From Adiantum capillus-veneris (Eukaryota > Streptophyta > Polypodiopsida > Polypodiales > Pteridaceae), in NCBI GenBank assembly GCA_014529385.2, contig CM043966.1, forward strand, positions 102,435,087 through 102,499,086: a stretch of 64,000 nt of DNA. The letters are read 5' to 3'. Each line of letters starts with the position of its first letter. Within the stretch, counting starts at the first letter, position 1. The notes beneath the pieces are model-generated. The model was not told the DNA's origin and ran no database searches. It was given only the letters and a program-made list of their open reading frames with translations. The position numbers and the translations under genes were made by a program. Below, in pieces: positions 19,946 to 32,156 of this stretch.

Positions 19946-21936
19946 AAACCGATCCTTAGGTGGTGAGTGACTCAGTGTACAAAAACAAAAAAAAACTCCC
20001 TTCAAGCTTTTGATACCCGTTCCGCTTACACATAGACAGTGAATCAGTTAGACATAGATTTAGTGCTTGATAGAGACTGGAGTCTGTGACTAGCCAGTGC
20101 TATTCCTTAAGAGCAAAGAAAGCTCTGAGTGAAGTACAAGATAGTATTTCGTTCTTTGATTTTTCACATGCTTGGAAAGGGCTGTTCCACCACACACTTT
20201 GTTGTTATTTTTGTATTATTAAGTTCACTTATGTTTGTAGATTCATTTCAGTTTATAGGAGTAGGTTAGGAAACAAATTACACCATCATTTGGGTCCAAA
20301 AGGATCGAGGGAAAAACTGTCAAAAACCTTATTTTGGTATTGAAGACCATAACTCTGAAAAGTTGAAGAAGTGATGGTCAGGGCTTCAAAACTGGACCAA
20401 ACCCAGTAAAACTTTCAAGAAGGGGATAAAAACACTGGCTGAAAAAGACTATGCTAAAAAATTTCAAATTGCTTGCCAAACATGGATCGCGATCCATGTA
20501 CCTTTCGGGCAAAATGTGTTGAAACTATTTCCTTTGCTTAGAACAGGTTCTCAGGCATCAGAACCTTGAGTATGGTCAGAAATAGAGTGCTAAAAGATCA
20601 AAAACATCAAAAGATTGGGGTAAGCTAATCCAAACCTTGAAAAAGGGAAAAACAATGAAAAACAGAACTTTTACTTATCCAAATAAAAAAAAGGATGAGA
20701 ATTGGGATAAACTAGAAGCAGGGAATCAACAAAACCAAACTTCATGTACAGATGCTTCTCAACATGGATCGCGATCCATGTTCCAGGTAGACATCTGACA
20801 GTAAGATTCGATCAGTGTACTCCTAATTACTAAGTGAACAACTTTTCCAAAAAAAGCCATAGACAAAAAGTAAAAAAAGCTGGTCAAAATACCAGAAAAG
20901 GAGTTGTTTGCAAAAAACCGCAAAACAAACACAAAATCTTGCTTCTCACTTGGAAAAAACTCATCAAATCCAAAAAGACTTACGGAATAGCATCATCATA
21001 CCTTGTGTGATTAGCTCACAAAGTGTCAGTCCAAAATCTTGCCAAACATGGATCGCGATCCATGTACCTTTTTGGAATTTTGAGCTGATAAAAGGCAAGC
21101 AAGGAAGTGATAACAATTGAAACACTTTCTCCCAAAGGACCCTTATCAGAAAATTTCAAAAAGAGGGCAAAATGGGGGCAAAATCAGATCAAGGGAGAAA
21201 CCACTAAAATAAATCCTAAAACTGACTTTTGTCTGTCCTAAAAATCTTTAAAGCATCCGAAAACTATATAGCCAGCATCACTAGGCCAAGCACTAGCTGT
21301 GGGACAAAGTTCAGTGTATTTTGACACAAAGGAACATGGATCGCGATCCATGTTCCCTTGATACCAAACTGGTACCATAGCTAGAGGGCATCTCAGAGAG
21401 TCTAGTGGTCCTTCCAGAGTTGAATTGGGGTGCAAGAAACCATCCCAATAGCTCAGAACTGACAGAATCTCAGGCAAAGTGACAAAATCAACTTAGCCTC
21501 CACTCCAATCTAGAGGTTTATTTCTTAAAAATTTGGTACCATAAGACCTCTTAATCATGTTAAATCTGATGATAGCAACAAGAGTTCAATTGGCTTCTCA
21601 ACATGGATTGCAATCCATGTACCTCAGAGTCAGAACAGAGACAAAAACTTAGCATACAAAGAGCTAGTCCATAGCAACCTGGTGCTTCTTTCAAAATTGA
21701 AATTGGACCCAAATTGTTGAGGATGTGCAAGAAATTGTGTGCTACTGAAAAAACTCATCTAAGTTTTCTTGATTAGAAGAAAGAACTAACAAGAACGGTT
21801 GTAAGCTCACAGCTATCAAGCAAATTCTTAGCAGGTTGAAGGTACTAGAAGATACTACCCAGCAAGCAAGATCAAACGGTCGATTCAAACTATTTAATGA
21901 GGTAACTTGGTTTGGATTTTGTATCACCAATTCTTC
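19946..21936 (+). other. E3 untranslated leader
   Basis: About 2 kb with no convincing gene. It holds five palindromes (listed separately), three of them about 282-288 bp apart in sequence. The flanks of successive palindromes are only weakly similar, as in a decayed tandem repeat. Confidence 0.7.
20480..21620. repeat. Palindrome array of E3 leader: ACAT-GGAT-CGCG-ATCC-ATGT
   Basis: Dyads at 20480-20499, 20762-20781, 21046-21065, 21334-21353 (all perfect ACATGGATCGCGATCCATGT) and 21601-21620 (core TGCA in place of CGCG). Start-to-start spacing is 282, 284, 288 and 267 bp. Several are followed by ACCTTT and preceded by TTGCCAA. The same word recurs in the downstream non-coding region of the same element. 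Confidence 0.95.
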
Positions 21937-22656
21937 ATGAATTTGTGGTTAGAAAGATTGTACCAGAATAGGAACCCCAGCATCTTTGATCAAGGGAGTA
22001 ATCACTCGATAGAAGAAAGTGTGAATCAAAGACCACTGCCACCTTTGGAACCCATTTTAGAGGAGTGTTTCTCTGACACTTTGTCTGAGAGATCATACAA
22101 CCTCATGACTGAAGATTCTAACAAGTCAAACCCTAAGGGAACAGCTTCGATGGGTGCAGGTCCTTCTCAACCTGCATCTGATGTAAAATTGTTGTATTTG
22201 AAGTTTCAATTTGAAAATGTGCTTAAGGCCAAAATATAAAAGGATGGAATGGACCGCTACTGTGTTAAGTTGGAAAATAAGCGGAGCAAGCTCAAAGACC
22301 TTGTAGATGTTGATTATGACGGGGATAGATATTTCGACTGAGAGGGAGTAATATACCTGGTGGTTCATAACCCTTTTATTGTGGATAAATGGGGAATGAC
22401 TGGCACCAAGGACAAGGTAGATAGTGAACTGGTTGATGCACCACCCAAAATGGAGAAACAAAACACGGTACTCAGATGCACCAATGAGACAGAGCACCTT
22501 AACATAGACAACACATATGTGGGGCTTTATAAGTTCAATAATAGAGAAAAAACACTCTATTACAGATATGACGAGCCCCACATCAAAGAATTGACAGACC
22601 AAAAAAACTTGTATGTTTACACTATACGGAGGGCAGAAGTATTCAGGTGGTCATAA
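21937..22656 (+). pseudogene. E3 gag N-terminal extension
   Basis: Starts MNLWLERLYQNR and aligns with the E2 extension (EESVNQRPLPPLEPILEE; DVDYDGDRYFD). Two in-frame stops (TAA 22237-22239 and another near 22339) break it. The pairing of RYDEPHIKELTDQKNLYVY with E2's later part is looser. Function unknown. Confidence 0.65.
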
Positions 22657-22802
22657 TGGACAAGTATGGCTGAAAGTACTCTCCAATGGATCGAAAGGAG
22701 TTAGAGAGATATACATACTTTGGAGGACCACTCCACTAATATTATGTAAATCCAGAAGAGGTAAAAACCACAACTACGCACACCAAAACTGAGACTGTAA
22801 CC

Positions 22803-23632
22803 GTGAGTCCCTTGAGAACCAGGGTAGACGATTCTTATGGACATGAACGAGTCCCAAAAATAGGACCTTTAGGATCGACGGCGTCTATGGCTTCCATGAA
22901 CACACATAGGGGCAGTATTGTTCCTAACATTACTTACACCACTCGAATCCCTCCAACTATTACACGAGATCGACTTGATGAACGTATAGCGAATAGGACA
23001 CCACTGTTAGTAACGAGAGGAGATTATGAACCTAGAGAAGCCATACCAGGTGGACCAAGAGTTGTCAACATGGTTGCAAAGGCCAGACCTATGCGACCAT
23101 CTCAGGTGGAAAAATGAGTTCCCAAAAAGTATAATGGATCCGGAGATCCGTATGCCCATGTTTCAATCTTCAAACAAGTGTTGAGAGCAGAGAAGGTAAC
23201 TGATTTCCACACTCAATATGAAGGATTTGGGTTGACATTAGAAGGTACTGCCTTGACTTGGTTCCAACCATTAAACAGCTTGGAATTCCCAAGTATTAGC
23301 AACTTCTCTGAGAATTAGCTTGAGGAGTTCTCAAAAAGGGAGATCAAGCATAACACTGTCTCCCAGATCTATGCATTAAGGCAAAAGGAAAAAGATAAAG
23401 TGAAGGAAGTATCGCTTTGTTTCAAGCAGTACATAGAAAGATGCCCTGCTCAAGAACTACCTCAGGATGAAAGACTATCAGTCCTTTTCATAGAAGGATT
23501 GCGAAATGACATGCTCAAAAAGGACTTGCACTTGAAGGCATGTGTAACTTTTGAGCAAGTCACGAAAGAGGTGTTGTATCTTGTAGATAACTGCAAGGCA
23601 TATGGGGAGGTGACTGAAGACACAGATTAGGG
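22803..23632 (+). pseudogene. gag: E3 gag capsid domain
   Basis: One frame with in-frame stops at about 23115 and 23317. Gag blocks matching E2: YEGFGLTLEGTALTWFQPL, EEFSKREIKHNTVSQIYALR, and LSVLFIEGLRNDMLKKDLHL, then EVLYLVDNCKAYGE. It ends with TAG near 23628. Confidence 0.8.
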
Positions 23633-23671
23633 AATAGCCCCTCTTCAACCACTAGTGAGTCCACGACAAAA

Positions 23672-24605
23672 TTGGGAGGGCAAAACCTAACTGTGCCGGA
23701 CGTTGATCAAATGAACGAGGAAGTGATCAGGAGGATAAACCAAGGAAACAAGACGAACCCAAACACACGACAACCGCCCACCGGAAAATGTGATACTTGT
23801 GGAGGAGATCATCCAACCCAGTGGTGCAACCTTCAACAAAGGCCAGGAGTAAATGCACAGCGAATATTGAAATGGTGTGCTACAAAACAAAAATGGACAA
23901 ACCATGAAACTCACGAATGTTTCTATAATCGGAACTATGTTAGAGAGAGACAATACGGACCACATGGGGGACAAAAACTTCCACCCCCTCCAAGGTACCA
24001 AGTAGGGCCAAATAACACAATCTTGGGGCAGGAAAAAGCTCAAACTATGTTGGGACATCAACCTCCCTTACCCCAAGAAAATAGGGCTATGGTAAGGATT
24101 TCTCAACCCATAGAACCACCTTCTAATCAGAGTATGGTCCAAGTAGTCTCATATCCAAAAGATTCAGACAATACTTATGAGAGGAGATTTAATGGGAATG
24201 CATATGCTCCAGAGGGATATAATCCATGGATAATTCTTGAAGAGATGTCCGAGCCCTAATACATAACACTGCCAAGTAATAACCATTATTTGGTCAATGA
24301 GAATATGCTCATGTTCATGGCAAAGCAGGGCTACAAACCTAGGGGCTACCCTTCTAGAGCAGAACAACCGATGGGAGCTCCACAAGCTTCTCCACCACCT
24401 GTAGGACCATGCTATGAATGTGGTGGTGACCAATAGGCTAGAGTTTGTCAAAACAAAGGAGAACCGGTGAAACTTTTTGGATTCTATGACGGATGCACGA
24501 CTGACCATCTCATTCCACACTGTCCAAAAGACTCCAAAAACAAAGGAAAAGCAACCATAAACAAAATGGGATTGTGCCAAGCTCAAGTGGATCAGAAGCA
24601 GAACT
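23672..24605 (+). pseudogene. E3 gag zinc-knuckle region
   Basis: First knuckle CDTCGGDHPTQWC (C-x2-C-x3-H-x4-C) near 23795, then CATKQKWTNHETHECFYNRNY, shared with E2. A second degenerate knuckle, CYECGGDQ followed by a stop, lies near 24412, with a third Cys/His cluster (GCTTDHLIPHCPK) after it. The frame breaks at 24257-24259 and again near 24436. Confidence 0.7.
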
Positions 24606-25452
24606 GAACATTCCAATAAACGCGATCATTAGAGCTCAAGCACATGAGGCAGCAAGGAACGTTCCAGCCAGCCAAACCAAAATAGACAACTTGTCTGTCC
24701 GAACCCCTAGGAAATCCTGGAAGGCAAAATGAAACAAGATGAAAGCCAAAAGGGAAAAGGAAAAAATGGCCTTGGAAACCAAATTGCTGAAAACAGAGGA
24801 ACAACTTCAAAGGGTAAGAGACCTTAAGGGCAACAACGAGATTAAATAACCATCGGATCTACCATCAGGAGGGCCAGTGTTGGTAGACAAGGTGTTCAAA
24901 CCTTTGGAGGCAATTGCGAAAGCTTACGAGGCAAGGCTAAAGCCTAACCAAACCCAAGAGAATAGGTGGTTAACGTACCCTCATCCACGCTATGAGAAAG
25001 AGAGGCTAAAGATGTGTAAGGAGCTCATCTAAGCTGCTCAAGCGCTTATAGAACCATCAGTTCCTCCGGCTCCAAAAATTGAGCTACTAATCCGAGAAAA
25101 GATTCAGGAGTTAGAGGGGCGGGGAATTGAAACAAATAACCTACCAAATCCTGTAGATGAAATACCATTGGATACGAGGGTGGTAGCCAATACAACAGAT
25201 GGAACGTATTCTCAAGTACCATTGCCAATTCTGGAGGTAGAAGAACAATGGCCTCAAGAGCTATGGGCACAGATCAGGAATAGAAAAGATGGAAGTTCCA
25301 CACTTGTGTCAGCTCCTATCCCAGAAATCCACCTGGAGCATGAGCTCTACCCAAATGACATCAGATCATTGTATGGCGATGCAGGCACAGCAATATCGGA
25401 AGACAGTAAACCACAGTTTTTGAAGACTTTAATTACCTTCATTTATTGGTAA
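24606..25452 (+). pseudogene. E3 coiled-coil and linker region
   Basis: Charged helical segment (KREKEKMALETKLLKTEEQL) followed by AKAYEARLKPNQ and RWLTYPHPRYEKERLKMC, equivalent to E2 13817-14290 and E6 38200-38620. The rest, to 25452, is linker with VANTTDGT as in E2. Several in-frame stops. Confidence 0.65.
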
Positions 25453-25624
25453 TCCTAAAACTTGACCGGAGGTAAGGAAAGTCCCATCTCAATGGAAGGC
25501 CAATCCTAAGATGATGGATGCTAAAACTCTTCACGACCTGATGTCATCCCCTATTTGTTGTACACTGACTCTATCAGAGTTAATGCATATCAAACCGCAT
25601 CTTTAGGACGAGGTCAAGAAAGAT

Positions 25625-26665
25625 TTGGAAAAAATAGGGCTGGTAATTCCTTCACCCGAGGCTTCTCGAAACACACTAAAGACACAACCCTCGAAACAAA
25701 CTAAACATGAGCCAGTACCAATAAACAAGGTAGGGAATTATTGTGAAGGTGAAGAAGGAAATACTACCCTACGGGTGGTGTACAAAGAGATTAAGTCGAT
25801 AGAAATCTTGGATAGCGACGCTAGAATAGCCATAGCTACCAAAGCCATGTGTAAAAAATGGAGAAAACCTACCCTTAGATAGACAAGAATGAAACTTCAA
25901 TTGGCAGATGAATATCTGGAAATACCCATAGGCATCTTGGAGCAGATTGTAGTAACCTCTTGTGGTATTGCATATGAGCACACATTTGCTATTTTTGATG
26001 AGAGCAACAATTTCGACATCATATTGGGCATACCATTTATGTGTCACCTCAAAATGGTGCAAGATTGGGGCTACAACTATATCTATCTCAGGAACAAGGA
26101 TGTCACTACGAAAATTAGTGTCACAGATTATAGCTATAGAGACGTAGAAAGAACCCGAGGAGAAGACTTGCATTCCACAACTGACCAGGTAGGAGGAATA
26201 TCTGCTTGGCTACAGAACAAAGTTCACCAGTGGACAAGAGAAGCTTCGGAATGTGGAAGTATAAAAAAGGAAAACTGCATTCTTGATAGGACTACACAAG
26301 ACGAGGCATACATACTAGAGCTTTTTCTAGAACAGATGTTCAAACCTTTTGGATGGCAAAAAATACTAGCTACTCTTGATGTTTGTGTAAACGAGGTGAC
26401 CCTCACTAAATTCTGTGATGAGGAAGGGTATGATATCATTCCATTCGAGATGATTGGTGTCAGCCTAACTCCGAAGTCAGAGGAGGAAGTCCCTGACAAG
26501 GAAGGGGTGACCGAGTGCCGACGCATAGTGGATGAAATCTCTGTAAGACACCTTGTGCAAACATATGAAGAAGATTTCCAAGACTTGAATGATAAGAAGA
26601 TAGAGGATAACGTGGACGACGAGCTGTCTAGTAGCTCGAGTCAGAGCATCAAACGAAAGGATTGA
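25625..26665 (+). pseudogene. E3 protease (PR1) and following spacer
   Basis: Two frames meeting near 25882-25889. The active-site region is EILDSDARIAIATK (the glycine after D-S is Asp, so it is inactive); then KLQLADEYLEIPIG and DIILGIPFM near 26020. The C-terminal part includes a GWQKILATLDVC segment matching E2. It ends in an acidic serine-rich tail. Confidence 0.8.
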
Positions 26666-26926
26666 CGGGTTATCTACTATGATATTCCAAACCAAAACCC
26701 TCGAAGACAACGGAGGTATCGAGATAAACGCAAAAACAACCACAACAAGCACAATGAGGACTCAGTACCTATATTAACTGTCAAAACGTAGTAATTAAGA
26801 TTAGTCAAAGTGATTGACTGCCTCAAGGACAAGATATCAAAGAAATACATGAAACTTGACTCAACCAAAACCAAATCAGAAAAAGCAAACATACAAAAAT
26901 CGAAAAAAGATTAAAAAACAAAAAAT
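26666..26926 (+). pseudogene. E3 protease-RT linker
   Basis: Lysine/arginine-rich sequence in the reading frame leading to RT, with several stops. It corresponds to E2 at 1-295 and the 12164 end. No domain recognised. Confidence 0.55.
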
Positions 26927-28051
26927 TTGATTAAGTTGTCCAAAATTGAGCGCAAAGTCAAATACAATGAATTGAAGCGAGCCTTGAAGGAAGTTTGGAC
27001 AACAAAACTGGAAACTAATGAGGAATCACATGATGATAAATTCAATGCACCTTCCCACTATAAGAAGTATAGCATTCAGGATAGGAAAATCGTGGTGCAA
27101 AAACCCAAACGAGATCCCAAGGAGCCAAGAATTTCATACGATGGTCCTGAAAACACCAAAAGCATCAACTTAGCAAAACCAGGTGAGGAGCCTAAACCGG
27201 CATACATTGCCACGGACCTTACTGAAGAGGAAGAGCAACTTCTAGTCGATACGTTTAGACGATATGAAGATGTCTTTGCATGGTCATACAAAGATATAAA
27301 GGGGATATATCCTGAGATCTTTCAACACACGATTCCCCTTAAGAATGATGCCAGACCATGCCGACAACATCCTTACACGTACAATAAAACTTTTGCCAAG
27401 AAAATTAAGGAGGAGATAGACAAACTGAAGGACACTGAGATTATCTATGAGATTGAGCACACCGATTGGGTGTCCCCGATTGTGGTGGTACCCAAAAAGA
27501 ATGGCAAACTATGTGTCGGTGTAAACCTCAAACAGGTAAATGCAACCACCGTCAAGGATAACTATCCACTGCCAATAACCGATCATGTTATTAAGAGGGT
27601 AACAGGGAAAGAGCCCTATAGTTTCTTGGATCGGTTCTCAGGCTACAATCAGTTGACGATCAAAGAGGAAGATCAGCATAAGACATCTTTTGCGACAAAG
27701 TGGAGTGTATTTACCTACAGGGTAATTCCTTTCGGCTTGACAAATGCCCCAGCTACATTTCAAAGACTAATGAGCCTCACATTCAAATAATATCTCAGAC
27801 AATTTTTGGAGATCTATCTTTGTGTTTATTCTCATCGACAAAGTGACCACATCACTCATCTGGGAAAAGTCTTTGAAAAATGCAGAACGTATCGTATTTT
27901 CTTAAACCGGGAAAAATGCGTCTTCATGGTAAGACAAGGTAGAATTTTGGGCCACATTATGTCCAAAAACGGAATTTCAATTGATCAAGAAAAGGTACAA
28001 ACAATTGTTGCAATACCAAGACCAACGAAGGTAAAAGAAGTGTAAGCATTT
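26927..28051 (+). pseudogene. pol: E3 reverse transcriptase
   Basis: RT blocks are clear: AWSYKDIKGI, HTDWVSPIVVVPKKNGKL, NYPLPI, FLDRFSGYNQL and PFGLTNAPATFQRL. The catalytic box reads IYLCVYS where E5 has IYMDDLCVHS, so both Asp are gone. TAA at 27788-27790 and TAA at 28043-28045 interrupt it. This copy had no RT activity of its own. Confidence 0.88.
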
Positions 28052-28588
28052 ATGGGGCATTGCGGGTACTACATGCGTTTCATATATATGTATGCTGTAA
28101 TAGCTAAGCCATTGTATGCCCTCATAACTAAGTTCAAATGGATGGAGGAATGTGAGCAGGCTTTTCAAAAATTAAAGCAGCAGTTTATTTTTTCTCCAAT
28201 TTTGCAAGCCCCTGACTGGAGCAAAATCTTTCATGTCCATGTGGATGCATCAGCCTATGCCATCGGGTGCATATTAGCCCAGCCAGGAGAGAAGAAAATG
28301 GATTTTCCCATTTGCTACTCTAGTCACCAACTAAACAACGTAGAGAGAAATTATACCACCACGGAAAGAGAGAGTCTGGGAATGATCTATGATGTCAAGA
28401 AATTTAGACACTACCTTCTAGAAAACAATTTTGTCTTCTTCGTGGATCATCAAGCACTGCTATATCTAGTAAACAAACCTTGCAACACTGGAAGAATTGT
28501 TCATTGTTTTATACTACTTCTTGAGTTTGACTTCACAGTGGTAGTAAAAAAGGGGACCATACACCAAAGAGCAAATCATCTTTCATGA
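28052..28588 (+). pseudogene. pol: E3 RT thumb and RNase H
   Basis: Begins GHCGYYMRFIYMYAVIAKPLY and continues with HVDASAYAIGCILAQ, NYTTTERESLGMIYDVKKFRHYL and FVDHQALLYLV, as in E5. A single gypsy-type RNase H; no second RNase H follows, unlike E1. It ends with TGA. Confidence 0.88.
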
Positions 28589-30329
28589 CTATTTCATGGG
28601 GAAGCACCTGAGAGTGTCGATGATGACCTTCCTGATTCATATCTGTTTAACATCGATATGGTGGCGAGATGGAGCGAAGAGGTCATTCCTCTACTCACAA
28701 TTGGCTCATTGCAGATAGAAAGACAACCATCAATTATCCATCAAACACGAAATCTCTAGATTTTAGCAGGACGGTTGTACAAACACGATAATGATGGGAT
28801 ACTAAGACTATGTGTACAACCCGAAGATACCACCTAGGCTACCTCAAACAAGCTCATATACAAAATACGGGATTTCACACTGGGAAAATGCAGACAGGAA
28901 AACGGCTACAGAGACTGGGCGTCCTACTGGCCAAACATGGAACACGATTTCCATACATATATAAAATCATGTGATAGTTATATAATGCATCCCCCAGTGG
29001 AACATGCCACCATGTTTCGCGTAGTACAAGCACCTAAATGGAGTGCTCACATAGTTGAGTACTTAAAAAACCAAACCTTTCCAAAGGAATGGGGCAAAGC
29101 AAGAATGAAAATTGTCGAAGAAGAGGCCAACACTAACTTCTCATTGCCAACCAGTTGTATAGGCGGGGAAAAGACGAACAACTACGGTTGTGTGCTACAT
29201 AAAGCGAATATTACGTTATCCTAGATCAAGCACACTCACGACATCCAGGGGGACACTTCTCTACTAATAAAACGGCAAGGCTCGTGCTACACTTAGGAAT
29301 ATGGTGGCCAACCCTGTTTATGGATGCAGAGACATATGTCAAATGATGTGTTGAATGTCAATGCACAAAACCACCCCAAAGGAGAGATGAAATGCCATCA
29401 AGGCCAATGATGGGCGTACGTGCTTTTTCCAAATGGGGCATTGACTTCATTGGTTTGATTATACCTCCAGGATACAGGACTCATGCACAATACATCATCG
29501 TAGCAACAGACTACATGACAAAATAGACGGAAGCAAAAGCAACCCAAAAAAATGATGCCTGAACTACAGCTCAGTTCCTTTTCAAAAATGTCTTTACGTG
29601 ATATGGACTACCAATCAAAATAGTGAGTGATAGGGGAACGCATTTTTGGAATGACATCATTGAAAGCCTCGTTGACGAATTCATGGTGGTCCATCACAAA
29701 TCGGCACCCTATCATCCACAAGCTAATGGGCAAGCAGAGAATACCAACAAAATCCTCTGCACCGTGCTCACCAAGATAGTCAACGACTCAAGAAATGATT
29801 GGGATCAAAATCTATACACAGCCTTATGGGCCGAGTAGCTTTTAAAACTTTCATTGTTGGAACGACTCCCTTTAATGTGGTATTCGTGATTAATGCAATC
29901 CTACCATTGGAATTCCTAATCAAATCCCTAAGAGTGGCAACACAATTAGGATGGACGGGCCATGAGCTATCGGAGAGACTAGACACCTTAGAACAATTAG
30001 ATGAAACCAGACTAAGAGCGATAGCTTGGATATATGCTCAGAGAAAACAAATGAAAGCTTTTCATGATCAACACGTGATTGGAAAGGAGTTCCAAAAAGG
30101 GGACTACATTATCATGAAGCGAGGAATGGGACCCTTTGTAATACATGATATATCGCAAAGTGGCACCATCAAGCTTGCAACATTAGCACGAGAGGAGATG
30201 CCTAATTGGACGAGTGGATGTAGATTAAAGAAATGTCTTCTTCCACTGACACCAGAAGAACTCGCAACACTCCATGCAGTAGCTCAATGTAGGTGTCAAG
30301 CACATCATATTTGGGAACAAGCACAGTAG
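28589..30329 (+). pseudogene. pol: E3 integrase
   Basis: Spacer and decayed zinc-binding region to about 29370, then core pieces: FSKWGIDFIG (first D), VSDRGTHFWND (second D) near 29627, and HPQANGQAENTNK (catalytic E) near 29735. The C-terminal part (29799-30329) has TGHELSERLDTLEQLDETRLRA and RGMGPFVIHDIS, then NWTSGCRLKKCLLPL as in E5. At least five stops. Confidence 0.82.
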
Positions 30330-30877
30330 GAAGCCAAACTTAGAATATTAAAACGCAAAGAATAAGCAAACTTCCAGAGGAAAGCACAACAGGACATTGC
30401 TATTAAGAATGCTCCGATAGCATCCATACAAACGACAGCTACATGGTTAGGAGGAATGGATCTACGTATTCATTTACAACTTACCGATGGCACCATCGAA
30501 AGAGCCTTAGTGGACATAGGGGCCAGAGCTAATGTGGTCAACTACTCCACTTTCAAAAAAATCACGCAGGAACCTCTAATGCCGAACACTATGGGGTTCA
30601 AAGTAGCAAATAAAGGCACTATGGACAGTCTGGGCCACATAAATTTATCAATTACCATTGTTGGAACCGTTTATCCGCATCAATTCATGTGGTCAAAGAT
30701 CAACATCTTAATGAAGTAGTTATTCTAGGAGGGTCATGGATGCGCACTTATCAAGCCACACCAAACTGGAAGGACAATACCTTACTCCTCAAATATGAGG
30801 GCCAATCTTTTGCCACGCCATTCTTACAAACGGACCATGTATGGGAACCTCTACCATTTCCACATGCACCAACTTAG
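30330..30877 (+). pseudogene. E3 second retropepsin-like domain (PR2)
   Basis: Downstream of integrase. The first frame (30456-30719) has the active-site-like ERALVDIGARANVV and later VYPHQF. After a frameshift near 30700 it continues as VILGGSW, then NTLLLKYEGQS. E5 has the same order fused to integrase: RALLDSGAQANLL, YPHMFYVVEDQ, LLLGQPW, SVLIKYEGES. The D-T/S-G is D-I-G here, so it is probably inactive. It is distinct from PR1 (25625-26665). Confidence 0.75.
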
Positions 30878-30892
30878 TGATACTCCATCACC

Positions 30893-31450
30893 ATGGTCAA
30901 GAAAATATGGATCAAAAATCAATCATGGAAACCAAGCCTAGGCAATTGTGGATACCTAAATGATAAACCAATACACGTGAGCCTACATCGCCTACACAGA
31001 AATTCAACCACCACAAATTGCCCACCGTTGTCACACGGCCTAACCCAATGGACCACTATCTTCCACATCCAAACACTGTCAAGTGGGTATGGCAACCAAA
31101 ACAACCTCGCTTTCATGAAGCCTCTTCTAGCAAATCCAAACCTAAGAAATTTTGGTGGCAACCCAAACAAAGCCAAAAATCCACCCAACCATCAACATCA
31201 AAACTTTTTGCGGTCACAGTCAAACACAGAGCACGTCTTCTCCAATTACTATTGTTCAGACCACGTAGCTTCCAGGGGACCTCGCCTCCAACAGCCCACT
31301 GAACATATTGTTCAACACCTCTCTCTTGCACAGCATTTTGTGTCCCCATGCACATCCTCCTATGCATTTTGTGTCCCCATGCACATCAGCATCATAGAGA
31401 CACACTATAGGGCTATGCATAGATACACGCTTTGTTCCCAAGCACTCTGA
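30893..31450 (+). pseudogene. E3 C-terminal tail after PR2
   Basis: Open but compositionally odd (His/Asn/Pro/Gln-rich). It follows PR2 as the Lys/Gln-rich tail does in E5. A KFWWQPKQSQKS stretch in the second frame resembles the E5 tail near KKKQWQPKVS. Probably the degenerate end of the Pol polyprotein. Confidence 0.45.
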
Positions 31451-31478
31451 CACATGTTTGTCGGGGACAACTCACTCT

Positions 31479-31492
31479 AGGAAGGGGGGAAA
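31479..31492 (+). other. E3 internal polypurine tract
   Basis: AGGAAGGGGGGAAA, placed just after the last Pol codons. It is the same as the 3' tract AGGAAGGGGGGAA at 37061-37073 over 13 bases. It is followed by TG, as an LTR start would be. E5 has a counterpart at 59468-59482. Confidence 0.75.
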
Positions 31493-31673
31493 TGCGGCAC
31501 GATTATCATTTTTATACACTATTATTATCATCTTACATCTTTTCTTTTTGTTTCCTTTCCTTTCTTTTTCTTTAAAAAACACACAACAAGTTTTTTAGAG
31601 CCTGCTGACAGACTCTTAGTTGGCATAATCATGAGCCATACCGTCACCATCTAATACCAGAATAAGTGTATGT

Positions 31674-31682
31674 ATATAAGGG
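31674..31682 (+). promoter_or_regulatory. Possible internal promoter upstream of ORF3
   Basis: TATATAAGG about 180 bp after the internal polypurine tract. E5 has TATATAAGG at a similar distance (59331-59339, minus). It could drive a separate ORF3 transcript; no direct evidence. Confidence 0.35.
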
Positions 31683-32081
31683 AGGCGACACTAATTTCGG
31701 CTAATTTTTGGCCAGCTAATAATCATTGTAAATAATTTTATTTTACAAAAAAAGCAAAAAACGATAGATAATCAGCAAAAATTTGATAAGTCGAGCCAGG
31801 AAAGTCAGAATTGACTTTTGAAAGTAAACGCCAAAACTTCAAAGCAAGGACATCGAACATGGCAAATATGGAAAGATTCGACACAAGATGAATTTTGAGC
31901 CAACTTCTGAAGGATCAAAACTACAGATCGAACGCCATTTGTAAACCGAGTGTCAGAATGACGAATGGTTTGAATCGTAGGTGATATGAACAACAAGATA
32001 TGATCAATGGAGGTAAGTATAAATGGGGCATTCCGGGTAGACTGGGAACATATAGTCAAATGGGGAAACATAATCTCATTT

Positions 32082-32085
<4 letters not shown>

Positions 32086-32152
<67 letters not shown>
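32086..32152 (+). repeat. Microsatellite (CA)n(GA)n
   Basis: CA dinucleotides to about 32121, then GA to about 32152. Long overlapping ORFs on both strands here are products of the repeat. Confidence 0.95.

Positions 32153-32156
<4 letters not shown>

Noticed and set aside
20480-21620. Palindrome array as a CRISPR
   Set aside because: Spacers of about 280 bp, dyads inside a plant retrotransposon leader, no cas genes.
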